Source: Lysobacter sp. (GTDB lineage Bacteria; Pseudomonadota; Gammaproteobacteria; Xanthomonadales; Xanthomonadaceae). From it: a DNA stretch of 64,000 nucleotides. A program made the translations under genes and the position numbers. Position 1 is the stretch's first letter. Each line of letters begins with the position of its first letter. Below, one piece after another: positions 39,202 through 46,936 of the stretch. Below the pieces are notes generated by a model. The model made no database searches and was not told the DNA's origin. It saw nothing but the letters and a program-made list of their open reading frames with translations. Location of the stretch: the NCBI GenBank assembly GCA_013141175.1, contig JABFRN010000001.1, positions 3,058,001 to 3,122,000 of the forward strand, written 5' to 3'.

Positions 39202-39287
39202 CGGGTTGCTCCTGGGTGGGCAGGGCATCGTGGCGGTGTGGAGAGTACGAGGGTATCGGTGTTGTCTGACGTTGGTGTCGGGAAAGC

Positions 39288-39340
39288 CCGCCCCTCATCC
39301 GGCGCTTCGCGCCACCTTCTCCCCGCCCTGCGGGGAGAAG
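39288..39340 (+). repeat. Solo copy of the long intergenic repeat
   Basis: CCCCTCATCCGGCGC through the CTTCTCCCCGCCCTGCGGGG hairpin and AGAAGGGG. It lies between the DUF559 and doc genes. The rest of that 267-base gap shows no gene. Confidence 0.75.
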
Positions 39341-39468
39341 GGGAGCCAGGGGGAGCGAGGCGCTTCATCGGCTTGCTTTTCTTCCGATGCTGCGTGGACC
39401 TTCTTAATGCTTTGGAGTGGTTCCGAACGCTATGCGTGAAGCTCTGAGTGCTGTGCGTCAGGCACCGG

Positions 39469-39897
39469 TTATCGCGAATATGCCGCAGGACTTTCGTTGA
39501 CGGCATTGTCGGTGTCGAGCACGAGGTGCGCGCGCAACCACGTGGTGAGTTCGTCTTCGGTGAGGTTGCCTTCGGCGAGCTTCAGCATGGTGATGTATTT
39601 CTCTTCGTCCGATGCGATGAGCCGGGCGTCGTTGAGCGCGAGGAAGACGCGATAGCAGACGTGTGCCGTCCGTTTATTGCCGTCGACGAACGGATGATTG
39701 CGCGCCAGACCGAAGGCAAGACTGGCGGCCAGCGCCGCGAGATCCGGTGGTGGGTCGCCGTATGCGAACAACTGCTGTGGCCTCGCCAGTGCGGAATCGA
39801 GCAGGGCTTCGTCGCGTACGCCGGTGCCCCCGCCGTGTTCGGCGAGCTGGCGCTCGTGGATGGCAAGAGCGAGGGTTTTTTCGATCCAGACGATCAT
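39469..39897 (-). CDS. doc: Doc/Fic-family toxin of a type II toxin-antitoxin pair
   Basis: 142 residues. The Fic-type signature HPFVDGNKR (68-76) is complete, with the catalytic His68, Asp72 and Arg76. In phage P1 Doc this fold phosphorylates elongation factor Tu and stops translation. The Doc form normally has HxFxDANKR; here Gly73 replaces Ala, as in AMP-transferring Fic proteins, so the transferred group is uncertain. It starts 16 bases after the antitoxin stop and would be co-expressed. The usual partner is Phd, but here it is an AbrB-type protein. Confidence 0.88.
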   Translation of the reverse strand: MIVWIEKTLALAIHERQLAEHGGGTGVRDEALLDSALARPQQLFAYGDPPPDLAALAASLAFGLARNHPFVDGNKRTAHVCYRVFLALNDARLIASDEEKYITMLKLAEGNLTEDELTTWLRAHLVLDTDNAVNESPAAYSR

Positions 39898-39913
39898 GAT
39901 GGCCTCCCTCTTC

Positions 39914-40135
39914 TTATTGCGCGAGCTTGTGCAGGACGTGGCGGTCCTCGCGCATGACCTGTTCGGCCACTTCCATCTGCGCGGCGAGCTGCGGGTCGTA
40001 GCGGGTCAATTTGATGCCGTCGGGGGTTTCCAGCGCGTAGAGTTCGTCGCCTTTTTCCAGGCGCAGGCGGGCCAGCAGTTCTTTGGGCAGGATCACGCCG
40101 GCGGAATTGCCGATGCTGCTGATCTTCAGTTTCAT
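39914..40135 (-). CDS. AbrB/MazE-type antitoxin
   Basis: 73 residues. The N-terminal half is a swapped-hairpin AbrB domain (MKLKISSIGNSAGVILPKEL, then LEKGDELYALE). The acidic, flexible C-terminus probably blocks the toxin. Antitoxins of this class also repress their own promoter, and two palindromes overlap the promoter just upstream. It is first gene of the pair. Confidence 0.88.
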   Translation of the reverse strand: MKLKISSIGNSAGVILPKELLARLRLEKGDELYALETPDGIKLTRYDPQLAAQMEVAEQVMREDRHVLHKLAQ

Positions 40136-40165
40136 GGCTTGCTCACAGAATGTAGTTATAACAAA

Positions 40166-40197
40166 CGTAATACTACGGATGATTTCCGTAATTGCAA
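40166..40197 (-). promoter_or_regulatory. Promoter and probable operator of the AbrB-Doc pair
   Basis: On the minus strand TTGCAA (40197-40192) and TAGTAT (40175-40170) are 16 bases apart. Two inverted repeats overlap this region: TACGGA/TCCGTA (40174-40179 and 40185-40190) and CGTA/TACG (40166-40169 and 40174-40177). They are well placed for autorepression by the antitoxin. The area is AT-rich against a GC-rich background. The remaining 215 bases to corA hold a short direct repeat (40253-40281, GGGCCGAATGAAAC twice) and no gene. Confidence 0.55.
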
Positions 40198-40412
40198 GCC
40201 AGCGCGCCGCGTTTCATGGCGGTCGCAATGCCGTCCGACCGGCGCCCGCCATGGGCCGAATGAAACGGGCCGAAATGAAACATCCGGTTTCAGATCGGCG
40301 ACAAGTCATTGATGTGGCTGGCTTGGGTGATGTCGGTCCTGCAGGAATGGCGCGGTGCGCGATCTCGCCATCTCGGGTCTGGGCCCGTCCCCCGGTCGAG
40401 TCCGGTGCAGGC

Positions 40413-41423
40413 TTACAGCCACTTCACCTTTTTCAGATACCGGTACAGCGCGAAGCAGAAGACGGTGACGCCGCCGATCAGGATCCAGTAGCTGTTCGTG
40501 CCGGCGAGTTCGGGCATGTGCTCGAAGTTCATGCCGTACCAGCTGGTGACGAGGGTCGGCGCGGCGAGCAGTGCGGCCCAGCCGGCGAGCTTCTTCACCA
40601 CTTCGCCCTGGTTGATGGTGACCAGCGACAGGTTGACGCTCATCGCGGCGCTGAGCATTTCGCGCAGGGTGTCGATGGCGTCGTTGAGGCGCACGACGTG
40701 ATCGAGCACGTCGCGGAAGTAGAGCTTGGCTTCGTCCGTCACCTGGGTCATCTGGGTGCGGGTGAGCTGGGCGAGGATGTCCTGCAGCGGCGCCACGGCG
40801 AGTCGGAGCTGGGTGAGTTCTTTCTTCAGCTCGTAGAGTTTGACGATGGTTTCGCGGCGGAATTCGGCGGCGAAGATGTCGTGCTCCAGCACGTTGAGCT
40901 CGTCGCGGAACTCGTTGACGATCGGCTGGTAGTTGTCGACGATGAAATCGAGGATGCCGTACAGCGCGAACGCGGGTCCTTGCGCCAACAGCTCCGGCTC
41001 GCGCTCGAAGCGGGCGCGGACATGACGGTAGGACAGCGACGCGCCGTGGCGCACGGTGATCAGATAGCGGGAGCCGACGAAGGCATGGGTTTCGCCGAAA
41101 CGGACATGGCCATCGAGCAGTTGCGACGTGTGCACGGCGAGGAACAGCGAGTTGCCGTAGGCCTCGATCTTCGGCCGCTGGTGCGCGTGCTGGGCGTCTT
41201 CGATCGCGAGATCGTGCAGGCCGAACTCCTCCTGCAGCTTGTCGAGCAGTGATTCCTCGGGCTCGTACAGGCCGACCCAGACGAAGCTGCCGTCGTCGAT
41301 GGCGAGGGCGTCGCTGATCTGGTCGAGACCGATATCGACGCGCGCGCCGTTGCGGTACACGGCGCAATTGACGACGCATTGCGGCAGCGTCGGAGCGGAG
41401 GTGGGTTTGGTCATGGTGGGCAT
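40413..41423 (-). CDS. corA: CorA magnesium/cobalt transporter
   Basis: 336 residues. CorA is a pentameric inner-membrane Mg2+ channel. A large cytoplasmic domain with a long helix precedes two C-terminal transmembrane helices (about 280-300 and 313-330). The selectivity motif YGMNF lies at the end of the first (GMN at 297-299), followed by the charged loop EHMPEL. ATG 41423 is used; an alternative ATG lies three codons later, and neither has a strong Shine-Dalgarno. It is downstream of the DUF4105 gene on the same strand. Confidence 0.93.
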   Translation of the reverse strand: MPTMTKPTSAPTLPQCVVNCAVYRNGARVDIGLDQISDALAIDDGSFVWVGLYEPEESLLDKLQEEFGLHDLAIEDAQHAHQRPKIEAYGNSLFLAVHTSQLLDGHVRFGETHAFVGSRYLITVRHGASLSYRHVRARFEREPELLAQGPAFALYGILDFIVDNYQPIVNEFRDELNVLEHDIFAAEFRRETIVKLYELKKELTQLRLAVAPLQDILAQLTRTQMTQVTDEAKLYFRDVLDHVVRLNDAIDTLREMLSAAMSVNLSLVTINQGEVVKKLAGWAALLAAPTLVTSWYGMNFEHMPELAGTNSYWILIGGVTVFCFALYRYLKKVKWL

Positions 41424-41499
41424 CGTGCCGGGAAGGTTCGGTTCCGGCAAGGTGGCCCGCTGCAGAAGCACGGCGTAGGAGGGCGGTTGCGGATGCGGC

Positions 41500-42714
41500 C
41501 TACGGGGTGCGCTCTGGCGAAGAGGGGTGCAACCAGGCGATGCCGAACGCGGCGTGGATCGGCATCAGCAGCGCGATCCAGTGTGCGTTGGCCTGCGGAA
41601 CGGCAACGACCCAGTGCAGGAACGGCGCGAGCAAGGCGAAGCTCACTGTCGCCATCAACGCCAATCGGAACAGCCGCCCGGCCGACCGCCCGCGCGCGAG
41701 TCGCCAGCCGCCGGGCAGCAGCAGCCACGACAGCGGGCTGAGCAGCATCAGATTGTGGTTGGCCCAGCCGAAGCGGTGTTCGGTGCCGAGCCAGATCGCC
41801 AGCATCAGCGTGCCGAGCAGGGCGGCGGCGAACCAGAACGGCAGCGCGAGGCTTGCGGCGATGCGCGGACGGCGCAGCTGCAGCCACGACCATACTGCGG
41901 CGATGGCAAGGCCGGCGAGCAGCCAGCGCCACAAGGCGCGCTGGAATTCCGGTGGCTCGGGCGCGATCCGGTGCGGCGCGACGGTTTCTTCGCTGAACAC
42001 CAGTGGACGGCCGTCGGGGCGTTTCGCTTCGCGCAGGCTGGCGGCCAGCCGCATCGGCACGTACGCCTCTTCCCAGCGCGACATCGGCTGGTCGGACAAT
42101 GGGCCGAGGCCGATATCGAAGCCCAGCCACATCCAAGGCGCGGGCGATGCGAGTCGCACCGCTTCGCTGCGGAAGGTGTTGCCCTGCGAACGCGCGGTGA
42201 GCTGCGGTTTCAGCGTGCCGCCGAGCGCGCGGTCGATCGCGTCGCGCACGCGCGTGGCGCAGTTGTCGATGAAATAGTCGTAGCGGTAACGCGCGTTCTC
42301 GGGCCTGGCGTTCTCGGCCAGCGCGGCGGCCATCGCTTCGGCCTGCGCGTCGTCGAGATCGAGCCACTGGATCGATACACCGCGACCGCTGTCGAGGTAG
42401 TACTGCAGATCGTCGCGCCAGCGCAGCCGGGCGAGGTAATAGCGCATGTCGCCCTTGACGAAGCGGCCGGTGAACCCGGCTTCGCCCATGTCGAAGAAGC
42501 CGAAGTTGTACGACAGCGGTTCGCTCCGCGAAATGCCGCCGTCGTCGGAATCCTCGACGACGATCGCGTTGTGGCCGAAGCGCTCGAAGAAGATCTCGCC
42601 CGGCTGCATGGTGGCGATGCCGATCCGCGGCGCGGCCTGCGCGACCGACACGCAGCAGAGCAACGCCAGCCACAGCAGCGCGGCGAAGCGCGCGCGCAGG
42701 CGATCAAGCCGCAT
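41500..42714 (-). CDS. DUF4105 (Lnb-type) membrane protein
   Basis: 404 residues. A signal peptide (to about residue 28) leads a periplasmic DUF4105 domain with the conserved His48 (FERFGHNAIVV) and Cys152 (FIDNCATRVRDAID), likely catalytic. Four or five transmembrane helices follow (about 255-385). Pfam now relates this domain to Lnb, a lipoprotein N-acyltransferase unlike Lnt; that function has been shown only for some members. Its start overlaps the corC end by 11 bases, so it is the last gene of phoH-ybeY-corC, exactly where lnt stands in E. coli. Lipoprotein acylation is therefore a reasonable inference. Confidence 0.8.
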   Translation of the reverse strand: MRLDRLRARFAALLWLALLCCVSVAQAAPRIGIATMQPGEIFFERFGHNAIVVEDSDDGGISRSEPLSYNFGFFDMGEAGFTGRFVKGDMRYYLARLRWRDDLQYYLDSGRGVSIQWLDLDDAQAEAMAAALAENARPENARYRYDYFIDNCATRVRDAIDRALGGTLKPQLTARSQGNTFRSEAVRLASPAPWMWLGFDIGLGPLSDQPMSRWEEAYVPMRLAASLREAKRPDGRPLVFSEETVAPHRIAPEPPEFQRALWRWLLAGLAIAAVWSWLQLRRPRIAASLALPFWFAAALLGTLMLAIWLGTEHRFGWANHNLMLLSPLSWLLLPGGWRLARGRSAGRLFRLALMATVSFALLAPFLHWVVAVPQANAHWIALLMPIHAAFGIAWLHPSSPERTP

Positions 42715-43603
42715 GCACGCTCACATGCAGGGTATGCAGGCGTCGTGCGTCCGCGCGCGCGACCCGGAAACCGAAGCGGCCGAGCGTGAGCTCTTCGCCG
42801 GCCTCGGGCAGATGACCGATGGCGGCGGTGATCAGCCCGCCGATGGTGTCGTATTCGTCGTCGTCGAAATCGGCGCCGAAACGCGCGTTGAAATCCGAAA
42901 TGGGGGTCAGCGCGTCGACCAGGTACTGGCCGTCGGCCTGGGCGGCGATCAGCGCGTTCGGGTCTTCGGCATCGTCGTGTTCGTCGTCGATCTCGCCGAC
43001 GATCTGCTCCAGCACGTCCTCGATGGTGACCAGACCGGCGACACCGCCGTATTCGTCGATCACGATCGCCATGTGGTTGCGCGACTGGCGGAACTCGCGC
43101 AGCAGGATGTCGAGGCGCTTGGATTCGGGTACCAGCACCGCCGGACGCAGCAGTTCGCGCACCGTGCTGGGGCCGTTGTCGGTGACCACGCCACGCAGCA
43201 GGTCTTTCGCAAGCAGGATGCCGAGGATTTCGTCGCGGTCCTCGCCGTGCACCGGGAAACGCGAATGGCCGGACTCGACCACGTCCTTCATCAGCGCGAG
43301 GAATTTGCCGTCGACCGGCAGCACCACCATCTGCGCGCGCGGGATCATGATGTCGCCGACGCTCATGTCGGAAATGCCGACCGCGCCTTCCATGATCCGC
43401 AGGGTGTCGGCATCGATCACGCCGTCGGCCTGCACGTCGCGCAGCAGCTCGACCAGGTCTTCCTGATTGTCCGGTTCGCCGGAGATCGCCGCGCTCAGGC
43501 GCGACAGCCACGAGCGGCGCTTGTCGACCTTCTTCTCGGCAGGCACCTTGTCGGCGGCTTTAGCACCTTCCGGCGCGGGGGTCGTACTGTCGTCCTCTGG
43601 CAT
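42704..43603 (-). CDS. corC: CorC/HlyC-type CBS-domain protein
   Basis: 299 residues. It has a disordered, charged N-terminus (1-35). A pair of CBS domains (about 75-200), with DIMIPRAQMVVLP and FRQSRNHMAIVIDEYGGVAGLVTIEDVLEQIVGEI, precedes the CorC_HlyC domain (about 215-290). There is no DUF21 membrane part, so this is the soluble YbeX/CorC form linked to magnesium and cobalt homeostasis and to ribosome maturation. It stands third in the phoH-ybeY-corC series. Confidence 0.93.
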   Translation of the reverse strand: MPEDDSTTPAPEGAKAADKVPAEKKVDKRRSWLSRLSAAISGEPDNQEDLVELLRDVQADGVIDADTLRIMEGAVGISDMSVGDIMIPRAQMVVLPVDGKFLALMKDVVESGHSRFPVHGEDRDEILGILLAKDLLRGVVTDNGPSTVRELLRPAVLVPESKRLDILLREFRQSRNHMAIVIDEYGGVAGLVTIEDVLEQIVGEIDDEHDDAEDPNALIAAQADGQYLVDALTPISDFNARFGADFDDDEYDTIGGLITAAIGHLPEAGEELTLGRFGFRVARADARRLHTLHVSVHAA

Positions 43604-43688
43604 TGCAGTCTTGGCGTCGCCCGGTGGGCGGAGGCATCAGTTTAGCGTGTCCGGGCGGGTGGGGGCTCGGGCATGGGCCGAAAAGCGC

Positions 43689-44180
43689 TCAGTCCTGGAC
43701 CCGGTAGGGGTCCGCGATGTCCAGTTCGGCCAGGATCTCCCGCTCCAGCTGCTCCATGCACTCGGCCTCGCGTTCGTCCTGATGGTCCATGCCGAGCAGG
43801 TGCAGGACGCCGTGCACGGTGAGATGGGCGTAGTGGTGGGCGACAGGCTTGCCCTGTTCCCCGGCTTCGCGGGCGACCACCGGCGCGCACAGCACGATGT
43901 CGCCCATCAGCGGCAGGATCACGCCCTTGGGCAGTTTCACGCCCTCGGCCATGTCGGCCGGGAAGCTCAGCACATTGGTGGCGTAGTCCTTGCCGCGATA
44001 GTGGCGGTTGAGCGCGCGGCCCTCGTCCTCGCCCACCACCCGGATCGCCAGATCGGCTTCGCGGATGCGCCCCTGCAGCGCGGTGGCGACCCAGCGCCGG
44101 AAACTCGTCGCTGCGGGCACGCCGGTGCGTGGCGTGGCGTAACCCACGGCGACATCGAGACGGACGGGGCCTTGGGTCAT
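43689..44180 (-). CDS. ybeY: Endoribonuclease YbeY
   Basis: 163 residues. YbeY is a zinc-dependent RNase needed for 16S rRNA 3'-end maturation and 70S ribosome quality control. The metal motif HGVLHLLGMDH (His123, His127, His133) is intact, preceded by the conserved TNVLSFP and LMGDIVLCAP. It overlaps phoH by four bases (ATGA) and is separated from corC by 85 bases. Confidence 0.96.
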   Translation of the reverse strand: MTQGPVRLDVAVGYATPRTGVPAATSFRRWVATALQGRIREADLAIRVVGEDEGRALNRHYRGKDYATNVLSFPADMAEGVKLPKGVILPLMGDIVLCAPVVAREAGEQGKPVAHHYAHLTVHGVLHLLGMDHQDEREAECMEQLEREILAELDIADPYRVQD

Positions 44181-45184
44181 TGCGGTTTCTCCGCGGCTGC
44201 GGTTTGCTCGGCGCTCTGCTTCTCGTATGCGCGCACGATCTTCGCCACCAGCGGATGGCGCACCACGTCGCGGGCTTCGAAGAACGTGAAACTCACGCCT
44301 TCCACATCGTGGAGCACATCGATGGCATCGCGCAGCCCGGATTTGATGTGCTTGGGCAGATCGATCTGGGTGAGGTCGCCGGTCACCACCGCCGTGCTGC
44401 CGAAGCCCAGCCGGGTGAGGAACATCTTCATCTGTTCGATGGTGGTGTTCTGCGCTTCGTCGAGGATCACGAAGGCGTCGTTGAGCGTGCGTCCGCGCAT
44501 GTAGGCCAGCGGCGCGATCTCGATGACGTTCTTTTCCAGCAGCTTCGCGACCTTGTCGACGCCCAGCATTTCGTACAGCGCGTCGTACAGCGGGCGCAGG
44601 TACGGGTCGACCTTCTGCGACAGGTCGCCCGGCAGGAAGCCGAGTTTTTCGCCGGCTTCCACCGCCGGGCGCACCAGGATGATGCGCTGGATGCGCGCGG
44701 TGTTCAGCGCTTCGACCGCCATCGCCACGGCGAGGAAGGTCTTGCCGGTGCCGGCCGGGCCGACGCCGAAATTGATGTCGTGGGTGGCGATGAGGTGCAG
44801 GTATTTCTGTTGGTTCGCACCGCGTCCGCGCACGGTGCCGCGCTTGACCTTCACCGCGACGTCCTGCGGCTGGTAGGCGGGGGGATTGGCGGCGCGGCTG
44901 TCGTCGTTGCCGAGTCGCAGATGGATCGCCTGCGCGTCGAACGTGATGTCGGCGGATTCGTCGTACAGCGCCCGCAGCAGTTTTTCCGCATGCGCGACCA
45001 CTGCATCGTCGTTGCCATCGACGCGGAACAGGTTGCCGCGGTTGGCGATCTGCACGCCCAGCCGCAGTTCGACCTGGCGCAGGTGGGCGTCGAAAGGCCC
45101 GGTCAGATTGGCCAGCCGTTCCGGATCGGCGGGGTCGAGCGCGAATTCGCGGCTGTGGGGGCTTCGTGCGTTGTTTTGCATCAT
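44177..45184 (-). CDS. ybeZ: PhoH-like ATPase (YbeZ)
   Basis: 335 residues. This cytoplasmic P-loop NTPase partners with YbeY in RNA metabolism. A KH-like N-terminal region (about 35-100) is followed by Walker A GPAGTGKT (142-149), the VRPAVEAGEKLGFLPGDL segment and Walker B FVILDEAQNTT. The start at ATG 45184 gives the family beginning MQNNARSPHSREFALDP; further in-frame ATGs at 45211 and 45217 are possible. The gene diverges from the TetR/efflux operon across about 90 bases. Confidence 0.94.
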   Translation of the reverse strand: MMQNNARSPHSREFALDPADPERLANLTGPFDAHLRQVELRLGVQIANRGNLFRVDGNDDAVVAHAEKLLRALYDESADITFDAQAIHLRLGNDDSRAANPPAYQPQDVAVKVKRGTVRGRGANQQKYLHLIATHDINFGVGPAGTGKTFLAVAMAVEALNTARIQRIILVRPAVEAGEKLGFLPGDLSQKVDPYLRPLYDALYEMLGVDKVAKLLEKNVIEIAPLAYMRGRTLNDAFVILDEAQNTTIEQMKMFLTRLGFGSTAVVTGDLTQIDLPKHIKSGLRDAIDVLHDVEGVSFTFFEARDVVRHPLVAKIVRAYEKQSAEQTAAAEKPQ

Positions 45185-45248
45185 CGAAGCGTAGCGTGCA
45201 CGGCCGGACATGACCATTCCGACCAGCGGCAGGGTGTCTGCGTAGACA

Positions 45249-45268
45249 TTAATTAATCGATCAATTAA
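45249..45268. promoter_or_regulatory. 20-bp palindrome, probable TetR operator
   Basis: TTAATTAATCGATCAATTAA is palindromic at 18 of 20 positions around TCGA. It lies 9 bases before the first ATG of the TetR gene and 64 bases before the PhoH start. It is very AT-rich in a GC-rich context. TetR proteins usually repress from such a site beside their own gene. Confidence 0.6.
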
Positions 45269-45277
45269 ATTAACGAC

Positions 45278-45992
45278 ATGTCCCGTACAGCCCCCGGCAG
45301 CGCCCGTTGGCCCGCCGAAAAGAACGCGCAATGCCGCAGTCGCCCGGCGTCGCCCGCCCGGACGCCCGTCGGGTGATGGGCGCGACCTGCGCCAGACGCT
45401 GCTCGACGCCGCCGTCGCCTGCTTTGCGCGGCAGGGGATCGCCGGCAGTTCGCTGCGTGCGATCGCGACCGAAGCCGGCGCCACGCCGGCGCTGCTGCAT
45501 TACTACTTCGGCGGCAAGGATGCGCCGATGGACGCGCTCATCGCGGCGGTCATCGAGGAAAAACTGATGCCGGTGATGCAAAGCCTGCGCGATCCGCTGC
45601 TGCAGGCCGACGATGATCCGAAAACATTGATCCGGGGTTTCGTGCGCAGCGTGATCGCGACCGCATGGGCGCATCCGTGGCTGCCGCAGCTGTGGGTGCG
45701 CGAAGTGCTGCACGAAGGCGGCGGCCTGCGCCGGCTGATGTTCGATCGCATCGGTCCGCTGCTGCCGCAGCTGCTGGCCGAACGCTTTTCGCGACTGCAG
45801 GCCGAGGGGCGTTTGAACCCACGGCTCGATCCGCGCTTGCTGGTGCCGTCGCTGATCGGGCAGACCATGTTCATGGCGGCCAGCGCGCCGATCTGGCGCG
45901 GTGTTTTCGATGCCGGCGATGTGGGCGCGGACGCGCTCTGCGACCACGTGCTGGCCCTGCTCGAATCCGGTCTGGAGTTGCGCGATGTCTAG
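45278..45992 (+). pseudogene. TetR-family regulator, apparently frameshifted near the N-terminus
   Basis: A full TetR protein is readable in one frame to 45992. The HTH is LRQTLLDAAVACFARQG through SSLRAIATEAGATPALLHYYFGGKDAP, followed by the ligand-binding helices. That frame, open from 45246, has no ATG, GTG or TTG before the HTH. The natural start ATG 45278 (MSRTAPGSARWPAEKNA) is in another frame and stops at 45376. Removing one base near the AAAA at 45318-45321 joins the two into a normal regulator. It is either a real frameshift mutation or an assembly error. The position before HlyD-ABC genes matches CecR of the E. coli ybh operon. Confidence 0.7.
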
Positions 45993-46932
45993 ATACTGTC
46001 TGCCCGCCATGTTGCTGGCATGTTCGCTCGTCGGCTGTACCGCGGAAGCGCCGCAGGCGCTGGGCACGCTCGAATACGACCGCATCAGCCTGCCCGCGCC
46101 ATCCGTGGAGCGCATCGTTTCGATCGAAGTGCGCGAGGGCGACCGGGTGAAGGCCGGCGCTGTCGTGATGACGCTCGAACGCACCCGCATCGCCGCGCAG
46201 ACCGATGTCGTGCAGGCGCAGGCGCAGCAGCAGCGCGATGCCTTGGCCGAAGTCGAAGCCGGGACGCGCAGCGAACAGGTCGCGCAGGCGCGCGCCCGAC
46301 TCGCCGCCGCACAGGCGCAGGCCCGCGACGCACGCGCCTATTTCGCGCGCGTGCAGCCGTTGGGCCAGCGCAGATTGATCGCGGCGGTCGAAGTCGACCG
46401 TGCCCGCGCCGCCGCCGACAGCGCCGATGCCAACGTGCGCAACGCACAGGCGTCGCTTGAAGAACTGGAAAACGGCGCGCGACGCGAGCGCATCGCGCAG
46501 GCGCAGTCGGCAGTCCGTGCGGCCGACGCACAGGTCGCGGCGCAGGCGGTGACGCTCGACAAACTGAAGATCGTCGCGCCGCGCGACGGACGCATCGACA
46601 GTCTGCCGTACAAGCTCGGCGACCAGGCGCCGCTGGGTGCGCCACTGGCGATCATGCTGGTCGGCGATGCGCCGTACGCCCGCGTCTACGTGCCCGAACC
46701 GATGCGGGCGAGCGTGAAGATCGGCGACCGCGCGACGGTGCATATCGACGGCAAGGCAGGGATGTCCGGGCACGTGCGCGCGATCCGCAGCGAACCGAGC
46801 TTCACGCCGTACTACGCGCTGAGCGGCAAGGATGCGGCACGGTTGAGCTATCTCGCCGAAATCGTCCTGGAGGGCGGCGACGATCTGCCTCCGGGCCTGC
46901 CGGTGCGGGTCGAATTCGTGGCGGAAAAATAG
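45985..46932 (+). CDS. HlyD-family periplasmic adaptor, predicted lipoprotein (YbhG-like)
   Basis: 315 residues. It links an inner-membrane ABC exporter to an outer-membrane channel. A lipoprotein signal with lipobox LVGC (Cys18) opens the protein. A split biotinyl-lipoyl domain (about 35-65 and 195-225) surrounds a long Ala/Gln-rich coiled-coil hairpin (about 70-190), then comes a beta-barrel. The start lies inside the last codons of the TetR gene (8-base overlap), so the genes are coupled. Most YbhG relatives have an uncleaved helix; lipid anchoring is the variant seen here. Confidence 0.88.
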   Translation: MSRYCLPAMLLACSLVGCTAEAPQALGTLEYDRISLPAPSVERIVSIEVREGDRVKAGAVVMTLERTRIAAQTDVVQAQAQQQRDALAEVEAGTRSEQVAQARARLAAAQAQARDARAYFARVQPLGQRRLIAAVEVDRARAAADSADANVRNAQASLEELENGARRERIAQAQSAVRAADAQVAAQAVTLDKLKIVAPRDGRIDSLPYKLGDQAPLGAPLAIMLVGDAPYARVYVPEPMRASVKIGDRATVHIDGKAGMSGHVRAIRSEPSFTPYYALSGKDAARLSYLAEIVLEGGDDLPPGLPVRVEFVAEK

Positions 46933-46936
46933 CGCG

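Noticed and set aside
40253-40281. Short direct repeat (GGGCCGAATGAAAC twice) upstream of the AbrB-Doc promoter
   Set aside because: Only two copies and no relation to a promoter; too little to call an element or iteron.
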